From: Leptospira sp. WS39.C2
GTDB taxonomy: Bacteria; Spirochaetota; Leptospiria; Leptospirales; Leptospiraceae
NCBI RefSeq assembly: GCF_040833965.1
Contig: NZ_CP162142.1
Span: forward strand, 2,133,001 to 2,197,000
Length of the DNA: 64,000 nucleotides
Direction: 5' to 3'
The notes beneath the pieces are model-generated. The model saw nothing but the letters and a program-made list of their open reading frames with translations. It was not told the DNA's origin and searched no databases. The position numbers and the translations under genes were made by a program. Below, piece by piece: positions 19,686 to 30,696 of this stretch; the stretch's first letter is position 1; every line of letters begins with the position of its first letter.

Positions 19686-20030
19686 TTAGAATAATTCATT
19701 TGATAAATTCTGCTCCCCTAACTTCTCAACTTCAGCCTTAAGCTCTTCATACTCTCTTTTTTTGATTTCATAAAAATGAAGAGTCATCCTAGCTTTTTCT
19801 TCAATGCCTTGAGGTGTGAGTAAGTATGTGTATGAAAGTTTGTTTTTATTATTTCGAAAGTTGTTCATTTTGATAAGTCCCTTATCTAAAAAGGCTTTCA
19901 AAATATAATTCACCTTACCGAGACTTAATCCCAATACATCCGAGGCATCTCTTTGGGATAAGTGAGGATTTTCTTCAAGTAATTGCAATAACTTGAGGTG
20001 ATGGTCGTTGTATTGAAAATTTTCTTTCAT
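19686..20030 (-). CDS. MarR-family EPS-associated transcriptional regulator
   Basis: A 114-residue winged-helix protein: residues about 10-55 ([20 protein letters not shown] and [18 protein letters not shown]) form the helix-turn-helix, followed by a wing ([13 protein letters not shown]) and a C-terminal coiled coil ([15 protein letters not shown]). It resembles the small EPS-associated MarR-like regulators at the head of polysaccharide loci. I chose the ATG at 20030 because it matches the family's length; a TTG at 20075 with GGGA upstream would add 15 residues. It is the first gene of the 20-kb operon and probably binds the paired dyads at 20141-20188. Confidence 0.8.
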   Translation of the reverse strand: MKENFQYNDHHLKLLQLLEENPHLSQRDASDVLGLSLGKVNYILKAFLDKGLIKMNNFRNNKNKLSYTYLLTPQGIEEKARMTLHFYEIKKREYEELKAEVEKLGEQNLSNELF

Positions 20031-20091
20031 ACTAGGTGGAGGAAACTGGGAATCTTCGATTCGGTCTGATTCCAAGATTTTCCCATCAATT

Positions 20092-20123
20092 GGACTTCAG
20101 GTATAGCTTCGCCCCCTGAGTCC
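20092..20123. repeat. Imperfect inverted repeat in the operon leader
   Basis: GGACTTCAGG (20092-20101) pairs with CCTGAGTCC (20115-20123): nine base pairs with one bulged T and a 13-base loop. It lies upstream of the regulator gene, in the expected leader of the polysaccharide operon. No T-run follows on either strand, so it is not a standard terminator. It could be a leader structure or another protein site. Confidence 0.5.
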
Positions 20124-20140
20124 CATTCTTTGTCAAAATG

Positions 20141-20157
20141 TGTTCAGTCTTTGAACA
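20141..20157. promoter_or_regulatory. Dyad operator 1 in the divergent control region
   Basis: TGTTCA-gtctt-TGAACA is a perfect dyad with six-base arms and a five-base spacer. Its core GTTCA-N5-TGAAC is repeated at 20174-20188, with the centres 32 bp apart, about three DNA turns. A TTGACA-like -35 element on the minus strand lies at 20131-20136, but I see no convincing -10. Winged-helix dimers bind such dyads; the adjacent regulator is the natural candidate. Confidence 0.6.
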
Positions 20158-20173
20158 TGGTCAAGATTTTTTT

Positions 20174-20188
20174 GTTCATTTTATGAAC
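20174..20188. promoter_or_regulatory. Dyad operator 2 in the divergent control region
   Basis: GTTCAT-ttt-ATGAAC is a perfect dyad sharing the GTTCA-N5-TGAAC core with the site at 20141-20157. It lies 44 bp before the acyltransferase start and about 144 bp before the regulator ATG, so occupancy of the pair could affect both divergent units. Confidence 0.6.
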
Positions 20189-20190
20189 GA

Positions 20191-20205
20191 AAATCCCTAG
20201 GATTT
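20191..20205. repeat. Third inverted repeat beside operator 2
   Basis: AAATCC-cta-GGATTT is a perfect dyad with six-base arms, two bases past operator 2. Its sequence differs from the two operators, so it may be a separate site or simply a chance AT-rich dyad. Confidence 0.35.
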
Positions 20206-20231
20206 GCACTGAAATCAAGTAGACGGTTGGG

Positions 20232-22277
20232 ATGTCAAGAAATAGGATCGCAATACAAATGTACAGAAAGGAAATTGATGGTCTTCGAGCCATCGCCATC
20301 ATTGCAGTTTTAATCAATCATACCAAACACGAATTTTCTCCCAATGGATACTTAGGTGTAGATTTGTTTTTTGTACTCTCCGGATTTGTGATTACCAAAT
20401 CCCTTTTAGAAAAAAGGGATGATTCGTTTCGATCCTTTATCAAAAATTTTTGGTCAAGAAGAATCAAACGATTGTTACCAGCATTACTATTCACCGTTTC
20501 TTTTGGCATCATCTTTTCATTTTTATTCTCATCTCATGAATCATACCATACAACCATGAGCATAGAAACGGGTTTATTTTCCCTTATCGGTATGGGAAAT
20601 TTATATCTCGCTACGATGGCTACCGACTATTTCAGTACAACCGCAGAATTAAATGCATTTACACATACTTGGTCGCTTGGTGTCGAAGAACAATTTTATT
20701 TATTTTTTCCGATTTTATTTTGGTTTTTATACCAACGAAAACAGAACAAACTTTATTTTATTTTAACCCTCTTTCTCCTTACAATCGCTTCATATATATT
20801 ATATAATTTCAATTTTGAAAAACAACCAATCAAAACGTTTTACTTTGTCCAGTATCGATTTTGGGAATTAAGTTTAGGATCACTAAGTTTATTATTCTCA
20901 GAATTTTTATCAAAGAGACAATCTACCTTTTCTAAAAAAATAGAAACAATATCAGTTTTCATTTTACCAGCATTACTATTCAGTTTGTTTTATTTTTTAT
21001 TCAATCCAAATGTACCAAAAGGAATGAATGTAAATGACCCTTTAATCGTGTGTATCATCACCGCATTTTTATTATTCCTTCCTAATGAAAAAAATATTAC
21101 GAAATCCTTTCTTACATTTGGCCCGGTTCAAAAAATTGGTCTTATATCATACTCCCTCTACTTATGGCATTGGCCAATATTAACTTTCTTTAGCTGGATA
21201 ATTGGCATAAAACCAATTTTCATTCCTTATATTTTACTAATTTGTTTACTATTTGCCTATATTTCCTATCGATTCATTGAGTCACCCTTGAGAAAAAAAG
21301 AATGGCGATGGAAACACTTTAATTCGAAAGGCAAATTATCTCCAGCAGCAATAGGTTTTGTTATCGTTATTTCTTTACTCTTATTTGTAAGGCTTGGATT
21401 ATACCCCTTCTATTTAAAAGGAAATTTTTATCTGGGTGAAGTAGCTCAGCTTGAATCAAAAGGAGTACATAATTTGTTATCTCCGCTTTCCTATAAAGGA
21501 GAAACATGGGATCCAAACAATTGTGTTTTGATCAATAACAAAGACATTTCCAAAGAAATTTCGATTAGTAACTGTTCGCTTGGAAAATCGTTTCAGAACA
21601 AAAGAAAATTTTTAGTGATAGGTAACTCATACGCTGTCGCTGAAGTATTTATGTTTAGAACTTTGGCGGAAAATAATTCTATGGTTACCATTACCGCTTC
21701 TTTAGGTAGTGCCCCAGCACCTAATATTTCTTCTTTTAACAAATGGGATAACACAAGTAAACACTATTGGAACCAGGTTGTACCGAACCTATTAAAAACA
21801 TTGAATCCAAAAGACGTAGTGCTAATGGTATTCGATATCAATGGCTTAAGTGTCGAAGAAGGCAAACTCAAAGAATATACAGACGAACTAAGTCACTTTA
21901 TCGAACTACGTAAAAAAGATGGCATATATGTTGTATTACAACATGCAATTCCATTTATGAGGGAATCAAACTGTAACCCTGATTTAGCAAAAAAACAATG
22001 GTGGCATAAATTTAATGACCCACCTTGTTTCTACTATTCCAAACAAGATACAATTCTCAAAAGGGAACCTCTTACTAAAAAATTGGAGTTTTTACAAAAA
22101 CAACATTCCAATTTTTATATTTTAGATTTAATAGATACATTTTGTCCCAATGATAGTTGTACGTTTACTCATCCAAACGGTCAGTTTCTATTCCGTGACG
22201 AATTTTCCCATCCAAGTATCGAAGCAAGTATCTTAGCTGGACCAAAACTCCTTCATGTAATCAAGTCCTTAGAATGA
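20232..22277 (+). CDS. OafA-type membrane acyltransferase with SGNH domain
   Basis: A 681-residue protein. Residues about 10-380 are an acyltransferase-3 membrane domain (RKEIDGLRAIAII, then LGVDLFFVLSGFVIT, and WSLGVEEQFYLFFP) with about ten membrane segments. The periplasmic C-terminal part is SGNH-like: LVIGNSYA in the GDS position and DEFSHPS as the Asp-x-x-His motif. Such enzymes add O-acetyl groups to glycans. It is divergent from the O-antigen operon and shares its control region, so it may decorate that polymer. The ATG at 20259 (MYRKEIDG) is an alternative start. Confidence 0.87.
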   Translation: MSRNRIAIQMYRKEIDGLRAIAIIAVLINHTKHEFSPNGYLGVDLFFVLSGFVITKSLLEKRDDSFRSFIKNFWSRRIKRLLPALLFTVSFGIIFSFLFSSHESYHTTMSIETGLFSLIGMGNLYLATMATDYFSTTAELNAFTHTWSLGVEEQFYLFFPILFWFLYQRKQNKLYFILTLFLLTIASYILYNFNFEKQPIKTFYFVQYRFWELSLGSLSLLFSEFLSKRQSTFSKKIETISVFILPALLFSLFYFLFNPNVPKGMNVNDPLIVCIITAFLLFLPNEKNITKSFLTFGPVQKIGLISYSLYLWHWPILTFFSWIIGIKPIFIPYILLICLLFAYISYRFIESPLRKKEWRWKHFNSKGKLSPAAIGFVIVISLLLFVRLGLYPFYLKGNFYLGEVAQLESKGVHNLLSPLSYKGETWDPNNCVLINNKDISKEISISNCSLGKSFQNKRKFLVIGNSYAVAEVFMFRTLAENNSMVTITASLGSAPAPNISSFNKWDNTSKHYWNQVVPNLLKTLNPKDVVLMVFDINGLSVEEGKLKEYTDELSHFIELRKKDGIYVVLQHAIPFMRESNCNPDLAKKQWWHKFNDPPCFYYSKQDTILKREPLTKKLEFLQKQHSNFYILDLIDTFCPNDSCTFTHPNGQFLFRDEFSHPSIEASILAGPKLLHVIKSLE

Positions 22278-22488
22278 TACGTCCCAAAATTGAATGAGTC
22301 GTCCAACGGAAATCCATTTTAAATTTCTATTTTTTTATCATCGTAACGTATATACATCCTATCTAATTCCAACCACTCTGATCGAACTTTGGTTTTGTTC
22401 CAAAAGGAAAATTCGGTTAGTTCAAGAATTAGAGATTCATCTCAGATTCCAATTGACGATTCTCTCTTTTTTCTAGAAACCTACCTCA
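22278..22488. other. Intergenic stretch without a supported gene
   Basis: 211 bases between the OafA-like gene and the PlsC-like gene, the longest gap in the window. A 60-codon frame (22294-22476) is open, but it has no ribosome binding site, signal peptide or recognisable motif. I see no clear terminator or RNA structure. Confidence 0.5.
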
Positions 22489-23604
22489 ATGAAGCCCAAA
22501 AAACATACGGTCCCTTATGATATTCTCATCAAACTTGTAAGTTTGGCTAAAGGACTTGTTTTCCATTCCATTGAGGAAAATTTTCCAGAAAAAGAAGAAT
22601 TGGAAGCACCATACCCTTCCGCTTTATTATGTAACCATGTATCCGAAGCAGACGTTGTATCACTGTCAATGGTTTATCCAAGGCTCAATCCAAAAATCAA
22701 AATGATCATCCCAGCAAGAGAAGACATTTTAAGGCCAGGTTTTTTACAAAATGAATTCCGAGCCAAAGGTTTTTTAAAATGGATTTTTAAATTGATCGAT
22801 GCATCTAATATCATCCCGATTTTATTACGTTATATCGGAGCAGTTCCCATCAAACGTCCGTTCCGTGACAATGCAAGAGAACTTGTTAAAAAAGGTGAAC
22901 TTCGAGATAAAGTAGATAGTGAATGGACAGATCTTGTTTCTCATATTCGGAAAGGTCGGAATTTATTTATGTTTCCTGAAGGAACATACAATCACGATGG
23001 TTTCTTAAACCAAGTAAAAAGAGGTGCCTTCTACATAAAATCCAAAATAGACAAACTCCATTTTAATAGTTTTACACTTACTTATGATCATCTCTCGTAT
23101 CATAAAACAAAATTGTATATAAAATACGGAAAACCATTTGAAATTCCAAACGAAATGCCTGCGGAACAAGTTGTCAAACTTGTAGCAGAAACATTAGGCA
23201 AACATTATACAGTTACAGTAGGAAACCTAACTTCTTTTGTTTTACTAAAATTAGAAAAAGAAACAAAGATCAAAAAACAACAAATTATCCAATTGTTGTC
23301 GCAATTCAAACATCAAATCGAAAAACAATTCCCTGAAATCACGATCGCTTCTGAATTAAGAAAGGAAACTTTTCAAAACCAATTAGAATTCCTTTTTCAA
23401 AAATTAAAAAAGGTAAACCTAATTGATTGGGAAGATGAAATGATCCGAACAAAAGAAGTATTATACCATATTCCAAAGTCACTTCATAACCTCAAAAAAT
23501 CAAATATAGTATTGTACCATAAAAACCAACTCACTGCGCATAGAGAACAATTAGAAAAAATTTGGAGCCAATTGGTTATAGAAACAGGAGTTAACATAAA
23601 CTAA
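22489..23604 (+). CDS. PlsC-family phospholipid/glycerolipid acyltransferase
   Basis: A 371-residue protein with the two PlsC blocks: NHVSEAD at residues 49-55 (the NHx4D catalytic motif) and FPEGT at 162-166. It probably acylates lysophosphatidate or a related lipid at the membrane. The C-terminal 150 residues, rich in Lys and Glu, are longer than in typical PlsC and have no assigned role. The next gene starts directly after its stop codon, suggesting co-transcription. Confidence 0.8.
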   Translation: MKPKKHTVPYDILIKLVSLAKGLVFHSIEENFPEKEELEAPYPSALLCNHVSEADVVSLSMVYPRLNPKIKMIIPAREDILRPGFLQNEFRAKGFLKWIFKLIDASNIIPILLRYIGAVPIKRPFRDNARELVKKGELRDKVDSEWTDLVSHIRKGRNLFMFPEGTYNHDGFLNQVKRGAFYIKSKIDKLHFNSFTLTYDHLSYHKTKLYIKYGKPFEIPNEMPAEQVVKLVAETLGKHYTVTVGNLTSFVLLKLEKETKIKKQQIIQLLSQFKHQIEKQFPEITIASELRKETFQNQLEFLFQKLKKVNLIDWEDEMIRTKEVLYHIPKSLHNLKKSNIVLYHKNQLTAHREQLEKIWSQLVIETGVNIN

Positions 23605-23799
23605 ATGAAACAGATAAAACCCATTCAAATCGTACTTTTTACCACTTTATTTTTTATCGGTTGTGGAACTATTTCAAGAGGATGTGCCAAGTATTTTGGT
23701 TATGATGAAGTTTGTGTTGATGGTGTAAAATACATCCAATTTACTTCTGGAGCAAGTGTAAAATACAATCCAGACGGAAGTATTGCCACTTGTCGCTAA
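23605..23799 (+). CDS. Small lipoprotein, function unknown
   Basis: A 64-residue protein. The N-terminal hydrophobic stretch ends in FFIGCG, a lipobox with Cys20. The mature part has three more cysteines and the motif GASVKYNPDGSIATCR. The ATG abuts the stop of the acyltransferase gene. I do not recognise it. Confidence 0.65.
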   Translation: MKQIKPIQIVLFTTLFFIGCGTISRGCAKYFGYDEVCVDGVKYIQFTSGASVKYNPDGSIATCR

Positions 23800-23816
23800 A
23801 ACAGATTTAGATGATT

Positions 23817-24647
23817 CTATTTTCTAGATTTAGCCACTTCCCATAGTAATATAGAACCTGCTGAAGCTACATTTAGAGAGTTAACTACACCTAACATAGG
23901 TATTTTGACAATTATATCACACAGGGATTGTAGTTGGACACTCATTCCCTTTTTTTCATTTCCTAAAATGAGTAAAATCGGTGATTTGATTTGGTGTTTA
24001 CGCAAATCATAATCTCCAGTTGAATCTGTCCCAACAACAGAAAGTCCTATTCGATTTTTTTCCGTTTCCACAAATGTTATGAGAGAATCAAAATCACTGA
24101 CAAACACAAGTTTTGTATGAAACAAAGCCCCCAAACTAGAACGGATAACTTTTGGTTCATACACATCTATGGAATGTCCAATCACAAATACATAATCCAC
24201 TAAAAACGCATCTGCCGATCGAAGTAAAGATCCAAAATTACCTAAGTCACTAGGTCTATCAAAAAGAAGGTAAAATGGATTTTGTTTAGAAAACGATGGC
24301 AAATTGTTTGTTACCTCACTGAGTGGAATACATTCTTTGATTCTAGCAGTGACTAACAACTCGGAAGGATTTTCTTTTTCTGAAAGTTCTAAATACAAAC
24401 TCTCTTCAACAAGATATACTTTTGCATTGGGATGGTTTACGATTAGTTCTTTTGCCCAATGGGATAATGGAAAATTTTCACGGTATAAAATCCGGGATAT
24501 TTCCCACTTCGCAGCTAACAATTGCTTTATGGGTTCAGTTCCTTCTACAAAAACTTCTTTTTCTTTGCTTCGTTTTGTTCTATTGGTCCGGAGGGCAGAG
24601 ATGATTTGGAATTCTGCATTCCGGACTGTGATTTTGAGTGGTTTCAA
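23817..24647 (-). CDS. TrmH/SpoU-family RNA 2'-O-methyltransferase
   Basis: A 276-residue SPOUT methyltransferase with three motifs: FDRPSDLGNFGSLLRSADAF (motif 1), LILGNEKKGMS (motif 2) and VNSLNVASAGSILLWE (motif 3), together forming the knotted SAM site. The N-terminal about 110 residues form an RNA-substrate-binding domain. The target, rRNA or tRNA, cannot be fixed from sequence. It lies 42 bp after fadH on the same strand. Confidence 0.88.
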   Translation of the reverse strand: MKPLKITVRNAEFQIISALRTNRTKRSKEKEVFVEGTEPIKQLLAAKWEISRILYRENFPLSHWAKELIVNHPNAKVYLVEESLYLELSEKENPSELLVTARIKECIPLSEVTNNLPSFSKQNPFYLLFDRPSDLGNFGSLLRSADAFLVDYVFVIGHSIDVYEPKVIRSSLGALFHTKLVFVSDFDSLITFVETEKNRIGLSVVGTDSTGDYDLRKHQIKSPILLILGNEKKGMSVQLQSLCDIIVKIPMLGVVNSLNVASAGSILLWEVAKSRK

Positions 24648-24689
24648 TTCTTACCCAATCGTTTTTTTAAAACAAAAAATAAACTTTGG

Positions 24690-26726
<2,037 letters not shown>

Positions 26727-26748
26727 CTAAGAATTTGGCAAGATTTAC

Positions 26749-27201
26749 TTGCAATCTAAAAGAGAACGGATAAAACATTGTCCTGTGGAAATTCTCACTG
26801 AGAAAAAAAATGGGAAAAAAGGAATTCTCTTTGTAGATGATGAATCCATCATTTTACTGAGTATGAAATCCCAAGTAAAACACCATTTTGGAGAAAGATT
26901 CAAATACCTCACGGCCGAAAATGCAAAAGAAGCTTGGGATTTAATTTTAGAATTAGAAGAAGAAGGAAATTCAGTTGCTGTCATCATTTCCGATTGGTCT
27001 ATGCCCGGGATGAATGGAGATGAATTTCTCAGAAAAGTTCACAAACGTTTCCCTTCCATCGAAAAAGTGATCATCACTGGATTTGCAGATGAAAAATTAG
27101 TGGATGCTTTGGCCAAAGAAATTGGGCTTATCACATGTTTGAAAAAACCTTGGGATGAAATGGAACTCATCACGGCTATTTCACAAGCCATCGAGCACTA
27201 A
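26749..27201 (+). CDS. Single-domain response regulator (CheY-like receiver)
   Basis: A 150-residue receiver with the acidic pair Asp30-Asp31 (LFVDDES), phospho-acceptor Asp82 (IISDWSMPGMNG), a conserved Thr (IITGF) and Lys in LKKPWD. It has no output domain. The frame can start only at TTG 26749 or GTG 26785; neither has a strong ribosome binding site. The stop overlaps the stop of the histidine kinase at 27198 by 4 bp, and the two genes converge, so they may be cognate though not co-transcribed. Confidence 0.85.
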   Translation: MQSKRERIKHCPVEILTEKKNGKKGILFVDDESIILLSMKSQVKHHFGERFKYLTAENAKEAWDLILELEEEGNSVAVIISDWSMPGMNGDEFLRKVHKRFPSIEKVIITGFADEKLVDALAKEIGLITCLKKPWDEMELITAISQAIEH

Positions 27202-29876
27202 TTTCCTTTCGGTAAATAAATCGAAAATATCGTTTCCCCTGGTTTTGAAGACAAATCTATCCTTCCGCCATGTCTTTTTACAATTTTGTTCACAATGTCA
27301 AGGCCAAGCCCACTCCCTTCTCCTGGTGGTTTTGTTGTAAAAAATGGTTCAAAGATTTTTGCGCGAATGTTTGGATCAATGCCAGGTCCAGAATCTTGTA
27401 ATGATATCATTACATCTTCCCCACAATCTTTCATGGTGATGATGAGTTTGCCAGTAAATGACATCGCTTGTAAGGAATTATAAATTAAATTTGTCCAAAC
27501 ATGGAGTAAATCATCAGGATAACAATGGATAGGTTCTATTTCATCATAATTTTTGATGAGTGTGATGCCACGTTTTAATTGGTTTTGGTAAATGGTTAAA
27601 ACTGTTTCTATTGTATCTTGAATGGATGCTTTTATTTTTTTTCCAGTCGAATCAAAATGAGAAAAGTTTTTTAAGGCATACATGATTTTTGAAACTCGAT
27701 CCACAGCCAATTGAATCGAACGTGTATTCCGACGAAATTGGATTTCCAAAGCTAAATAATCTAAAAATACACGCAGGTAATGGGATCGAAACAATGGGAG
27801 GTATTTTTCTTCTAATTCTCCAATACCAAGTTCAACCCATGCTTCCGCAAATTCATCCGCTTCTACAGATTTAAAACCATTTTGGATGAGAATTTCTTTA
27901 TTTTTCTTTTTCCTTTGCCGCTCTTCTTTCCCAGTATAAAATTCAATCGGTTGGTCTAAATTCGATAATATTGTTTTTAGAATCACCTGTTCTTCTCGAG
28001 GGACATTGAGGATTGCTTCACGAAACAACTGAGAAGCAATACCATACCTTTTTTGCCAGTCCATCATATTTTGATTGGAAGCCTTAACTGCTCCAATTGG
28101 GTTATTGATTTCGTGGGCTATCCCTGCAATGAGTTGTCCAAGCGCCGCTAATTTCTCAGATTGTACCAATTGTTCTTGGGTTCTTTTTAAATTTTCAAAG
28201 GCCATCTCAAGTTCAATTTTTTGTTTTTCGATGAGTTTGTTTTTTTCTCGAATTTCCGAATTGATTTGGCGGAGTTCTTCTACTTCTTTTAAAGGACTTA
28301 AATCAAAAATACTATAGGCAATGGAATTATTATTTTTATAAAGAAAACGTTTGATAGAGACAAGTGCAGGGAAAAAATCACCATTTTTTTTTCGACAAAC
28401 AATTTCAACAGAACCAGTTTGGTTGGCTTTTAACATTTCTCTAATTTTACGAAGAGAAGAAGTGGATAAAAGGTTCCGTATTTTTAATTGAGAGTTATCT
28501 TCCAATTCATAACCAAATAATTTTTGGAATGCATAATTGTAATCTTTGGCCTTCAAACCGTTCTCATCAAAAATCAAAAAGGCTTCGGTAGAAAACTGAT
28601 AAAAAGCTTCAAACCTTTCGTCGGAAATCCGAAGAGCCTCTTCGCTCAATTTCATTTCTGTAATATCAAGAACGGTTCCCTGCATTTTGATAGGATTACC
28701 ATCATCGGATCTAGTAATTTCTCCTAATGCTTCTACCCAGTGCAGTTTACCATCAGGATGGTTGATTCTGTTTCGCAAACGATAATCTGTGCGATTCAAA
28801 TCTTCCATAAGAAGTTTCGTTTCTTTTGCCAATAATTCCAAATCATCTTTATGGGTGAGTTCTAAAAATTTTTCCTCTGTGACTTCAAAGTTTTGTCCAG
28901 GAAAACCGTAAATACTGTAAGTTTGTGGTGACCAATAGATTGATTTAGCTTTGATGTCCCAACTCCAAATTCCCATCTTAGCTGCGTCTAATGCCATTAC
29001 CAAACGTGATTCCGATTCCTTTAATGCAATATTAGCATTCATTTGTTTGGTTCGATCGATCATTGCACCAAACATTCGATAGGCTTTACCAGTCTTATCG
29101 TACAAAAAAATTCCATTGTCTTCTATATGAACGTAACCACCATGTTTTGTTCGGTATCGATAAAAACAGGAAAACTTGGTTTTGTTTGCCATAGCTTCGT
29201 CAAATTGTTGGATCGTTTTTACTTTATCATCAGGATGGATGAGGATCATCCAAGCTTCAAAACCTATGGCTTCGTATTCTTCTTTTGTGAAACCTGTGAT
29301 TTCGAATATAGCACCTGCCCAGTGGTTCACCCCATTTTCAATATCTAAATCATAAACCATACTCAGTGATAGTTCTGTGATACTGCGGTATTTTGATTCA
29401 CTATCCTCTAAAGCTTTTTGTTTTAAAACATTTTCAGTTATATCTGTGATTAAAAAAACTAGGGATCGAAGTTCTCCTACTTCATCGAAAACCGGCGATC
29501 CATTGATAGATAAATATTTTTTAACTCCCAAAGAATCTTCGATGGCATGACGGATGTCTGTTACAGCTTGTTTTGTTTTTAATACAATATTAAATGGTTG
29601 GTCTTCATCTCTCCAAGGACCACCATCTAGAGAAGTATTTTTCCATTGGGGTGCATCATAGGTCCGAGAAAGAATGTCCTTAAGTTTGATCCCAAGGACA
29701 GATTCAGAAGCGGGATTGGCATACAATATATGCCCTTGTGGGTTCAGCAAAACAATCGCAGTGGAACTCACATCCATGATTGTTTTCAAAAGGTCAGTTT
29801 CGACATAGGTTTGGTTTCCCACCGATGTCGAAAAATTAGGCAATGATCCTTCCTCAGAAGACTGCATAGTGTCCAC
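27198..29876 (-). CDS. Multi-PAS sensor histidine kinase
   Basis: An 892-residue cytoplasmic kinase without membrane segments. Four PAS domains lie at about 25-150, 160-275, 290-408 and 420-530. A coiled coil leads to the H-box with His588 (GIAHEINNP), then a long helical stretch and an HATPase domain (NLIYNSLQAM, SGPGIDP, GSGLGLDIVNKI). The gap between H-box and ATPase is longer than usual. It may start at GTG 29876 or ATG 29867; both lie within a 24-bp palindrome. It follows a dehydrogenase gene by 12 bp. Confidence 0.9.
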   Translation of the reverse strand: MDTMQSSEEGSLPNFSTSVGNQTYVETDLLKTIMDVSSTAIVLLNPQGHILYANPASESVLGIKLKDILSRTYDAPQWKNTSLDGGPWRDEDQPFNIVLKTKQAVTDIRHAIEDSLGVKKYLSINGSPVFDEVGELRSLVFLITDITENVLKQKALEDSESKYRSITELSLSMVYDLDIENGVNHWAGAIFEITGFTKEEYEAIGFEAWMILIHPDDKVKTIQQFDEAMANKTKFSCFYRYRTKHGGYVHIEDNGIFLYDKTGKAYRMFGAMIDRTKQMNANIALKESESRLVMALDAAKMGIWSWDIKAKSIYWSPQTYSIYGFPGQNFEVTEEKFLELTHKDDLELLAKETKLLMEDLNRTDYRLRNRINHPDGKLHWVEALGEITRSDDGNPIKMQGTVLDITEMKLSEEALRISDERFEAFYQFSTEAFLIFDENGLKAKDYNYAFQKLFGYELEDNSQLKIRNLLSTSSLRKIREMLKANQTGSVEIVCRKKNGDFFPALVSIKRFLYKNNNSIAYSIFDLSPLKEVEELRQINSEIREKNKLIEKQKIELEMAFENLKRTQEQLVQSEKLAALGQLIAGIAHEINNPIGAVKASNQNMMDWQKRYGIASQLFREAILNVPREEQVILKTILSNLDQPIEFYTGKEERQRKKKNKEILIQNGFKSVEADEFAEAWVELGIGELEEKYLPLFRSHYLRVFLDYLALEIQFRRNTRSIQLAVDRVSKIMYALKNFSHFDSTGKKIKASIQDTIETVLTIYQNQLKRGITLIKNYDEIEPIHCYPDDLLHVWTNLIYNSLQAMSFTGKLIITMKDCGEDVMISLQDSGPGIDPNIRAKIFEPFFTTKPPGEGSGLGLDIVNKIVKRHGGRIDLSSKPGETIFSIYLPKGN

Positions 29877-29884
29877 TATGCAGT
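29861..29884. repeat. 24-bp palindrome over the histidine kinase start
   Basis: ACTGCATAGTG (29861-29871) and CACTATGCAGT (29874-29884) are perfect inverted arms separated by two bases. The site covers both candidate start codons of the kinase gene and lies just after the dehydrogenase stop codon. As RNA it would fold into a 10-bp stem with a 4-base loop; as DNA it is a good operator shape. There is no T-run for a terminator. Confidence 0.65.
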
Positions 29885-29888
29885 AGAC

Positions 29889-30647
29889 TTAAGATTTGTG
29901 CGAATTCAATTTTATAGCTTCAATTTTTTGATAAACTTTCAAAGGAAAAAATAAGAATCGATCCACGATTTGTATAAAACGAAACAAAAAGGAAGGGAAA
30001 ACTTCTTTTTTGTCCGACAGAATTCCGTTAATGATTTGTTTTGCCACTGTTTCTGCCGTTTGGCTTGGAAATGGAACAGGTACCTTGTTACCAGCAGAAT
30101 CAAAAAACTGTGTCCTAGTCGCAATTGGGTAAACAATCATCGTCCGATTTCCTGGTTTTAGTTCACATTGGTAAGCATCTAAAAAAGAGCGAACGGAAGC
30201 CTTTGTGGCAGAATATAACGCATACCCAGGAAGTGGCAAATGGCTCATAGCTGATGCAGTCACTATAAACAGGAAAGAAGAAGTGCGCCCCTTGTTTAAA
30301 GAGACAAGTGTATAAAATGGGGAATACACATTGGTTCGAAAGATTTTATCAATTCGTTCCCAATTGGCCTCAGGTATGACTTCATAATAAGCAAAACCTG
30401 CGTTGGCATAAAAGATATCAATTCCACCTAATTTTTTATCTGCATCTTTAATGAGTTTGTCCAAATTTTCTGGTTTGGATACATCACATTTATATGGAAT
30501 TACGTTTGGATGTGAGACCACATTTTTTTCATTTAAATCACAAGCTAAAATTTTTACATTCTCATGTTTTAACATCTGCAAGACGGTCTCTTTTCCAATC
30601 CCAGAGCCTGCTCCAGTGACAACGATTCTTTTGTTTTTTAATTCCAT
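29889..30647 (-). CDS. Short-chain dehydrogenase/reductase
   Basis: A 252-residue classical SDR: TGAGSGIGKET at residues 11-21 for cofactor binding, YANAGFAY (the NAG motif), the catalytic Ser in TASAMSHLPLP and YSATKASVRSF with Tyr and Lys. The C-terminus (FRFIQIVDRFLFFPLKVYQK) is hydrophobic and basic, suggesting membrane contact. The substrate is unknown. It probably shares a transcript with the kinase gene 12 bp downstream. Confidence 0.85.
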   Translation of the reverse strand: MELKNKRIVVTGAGSGIGKETVLQMLKHENVKILACDLNEKNVVSHPNVIPYKCDVSKPENLDKLIKDADKKLGGIDIFYANAGFAYYEVIPEANWERIDKIFRTNVYSPFYTLVSLNKGRTSSFLFIVTASAMSHLPLPGYALYSATKASVRSFLDAYQCELKPGNRTMIVYPIATRTQFFDSAGNKVPVPFPSQTAETVAKQIINGILSDKKEVFPSFLFRFIQIVDRFLFFPLKVYQKIEAIKLNSHKS

Positions 30648-30696
30648 AAGCGAAACCTAACGATAGTGTTCCTTGTTGAAAGTTTTTTTTAATACG

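Noticed and set aside
22294..22476. 60-codon open frame between the OafA-like and PlsC-like genes
   Set aside because: No ribosome binding site, motif or signal; composition looks like non-coding AT-rich DNA. It could be a remnant, but I cannot support it.
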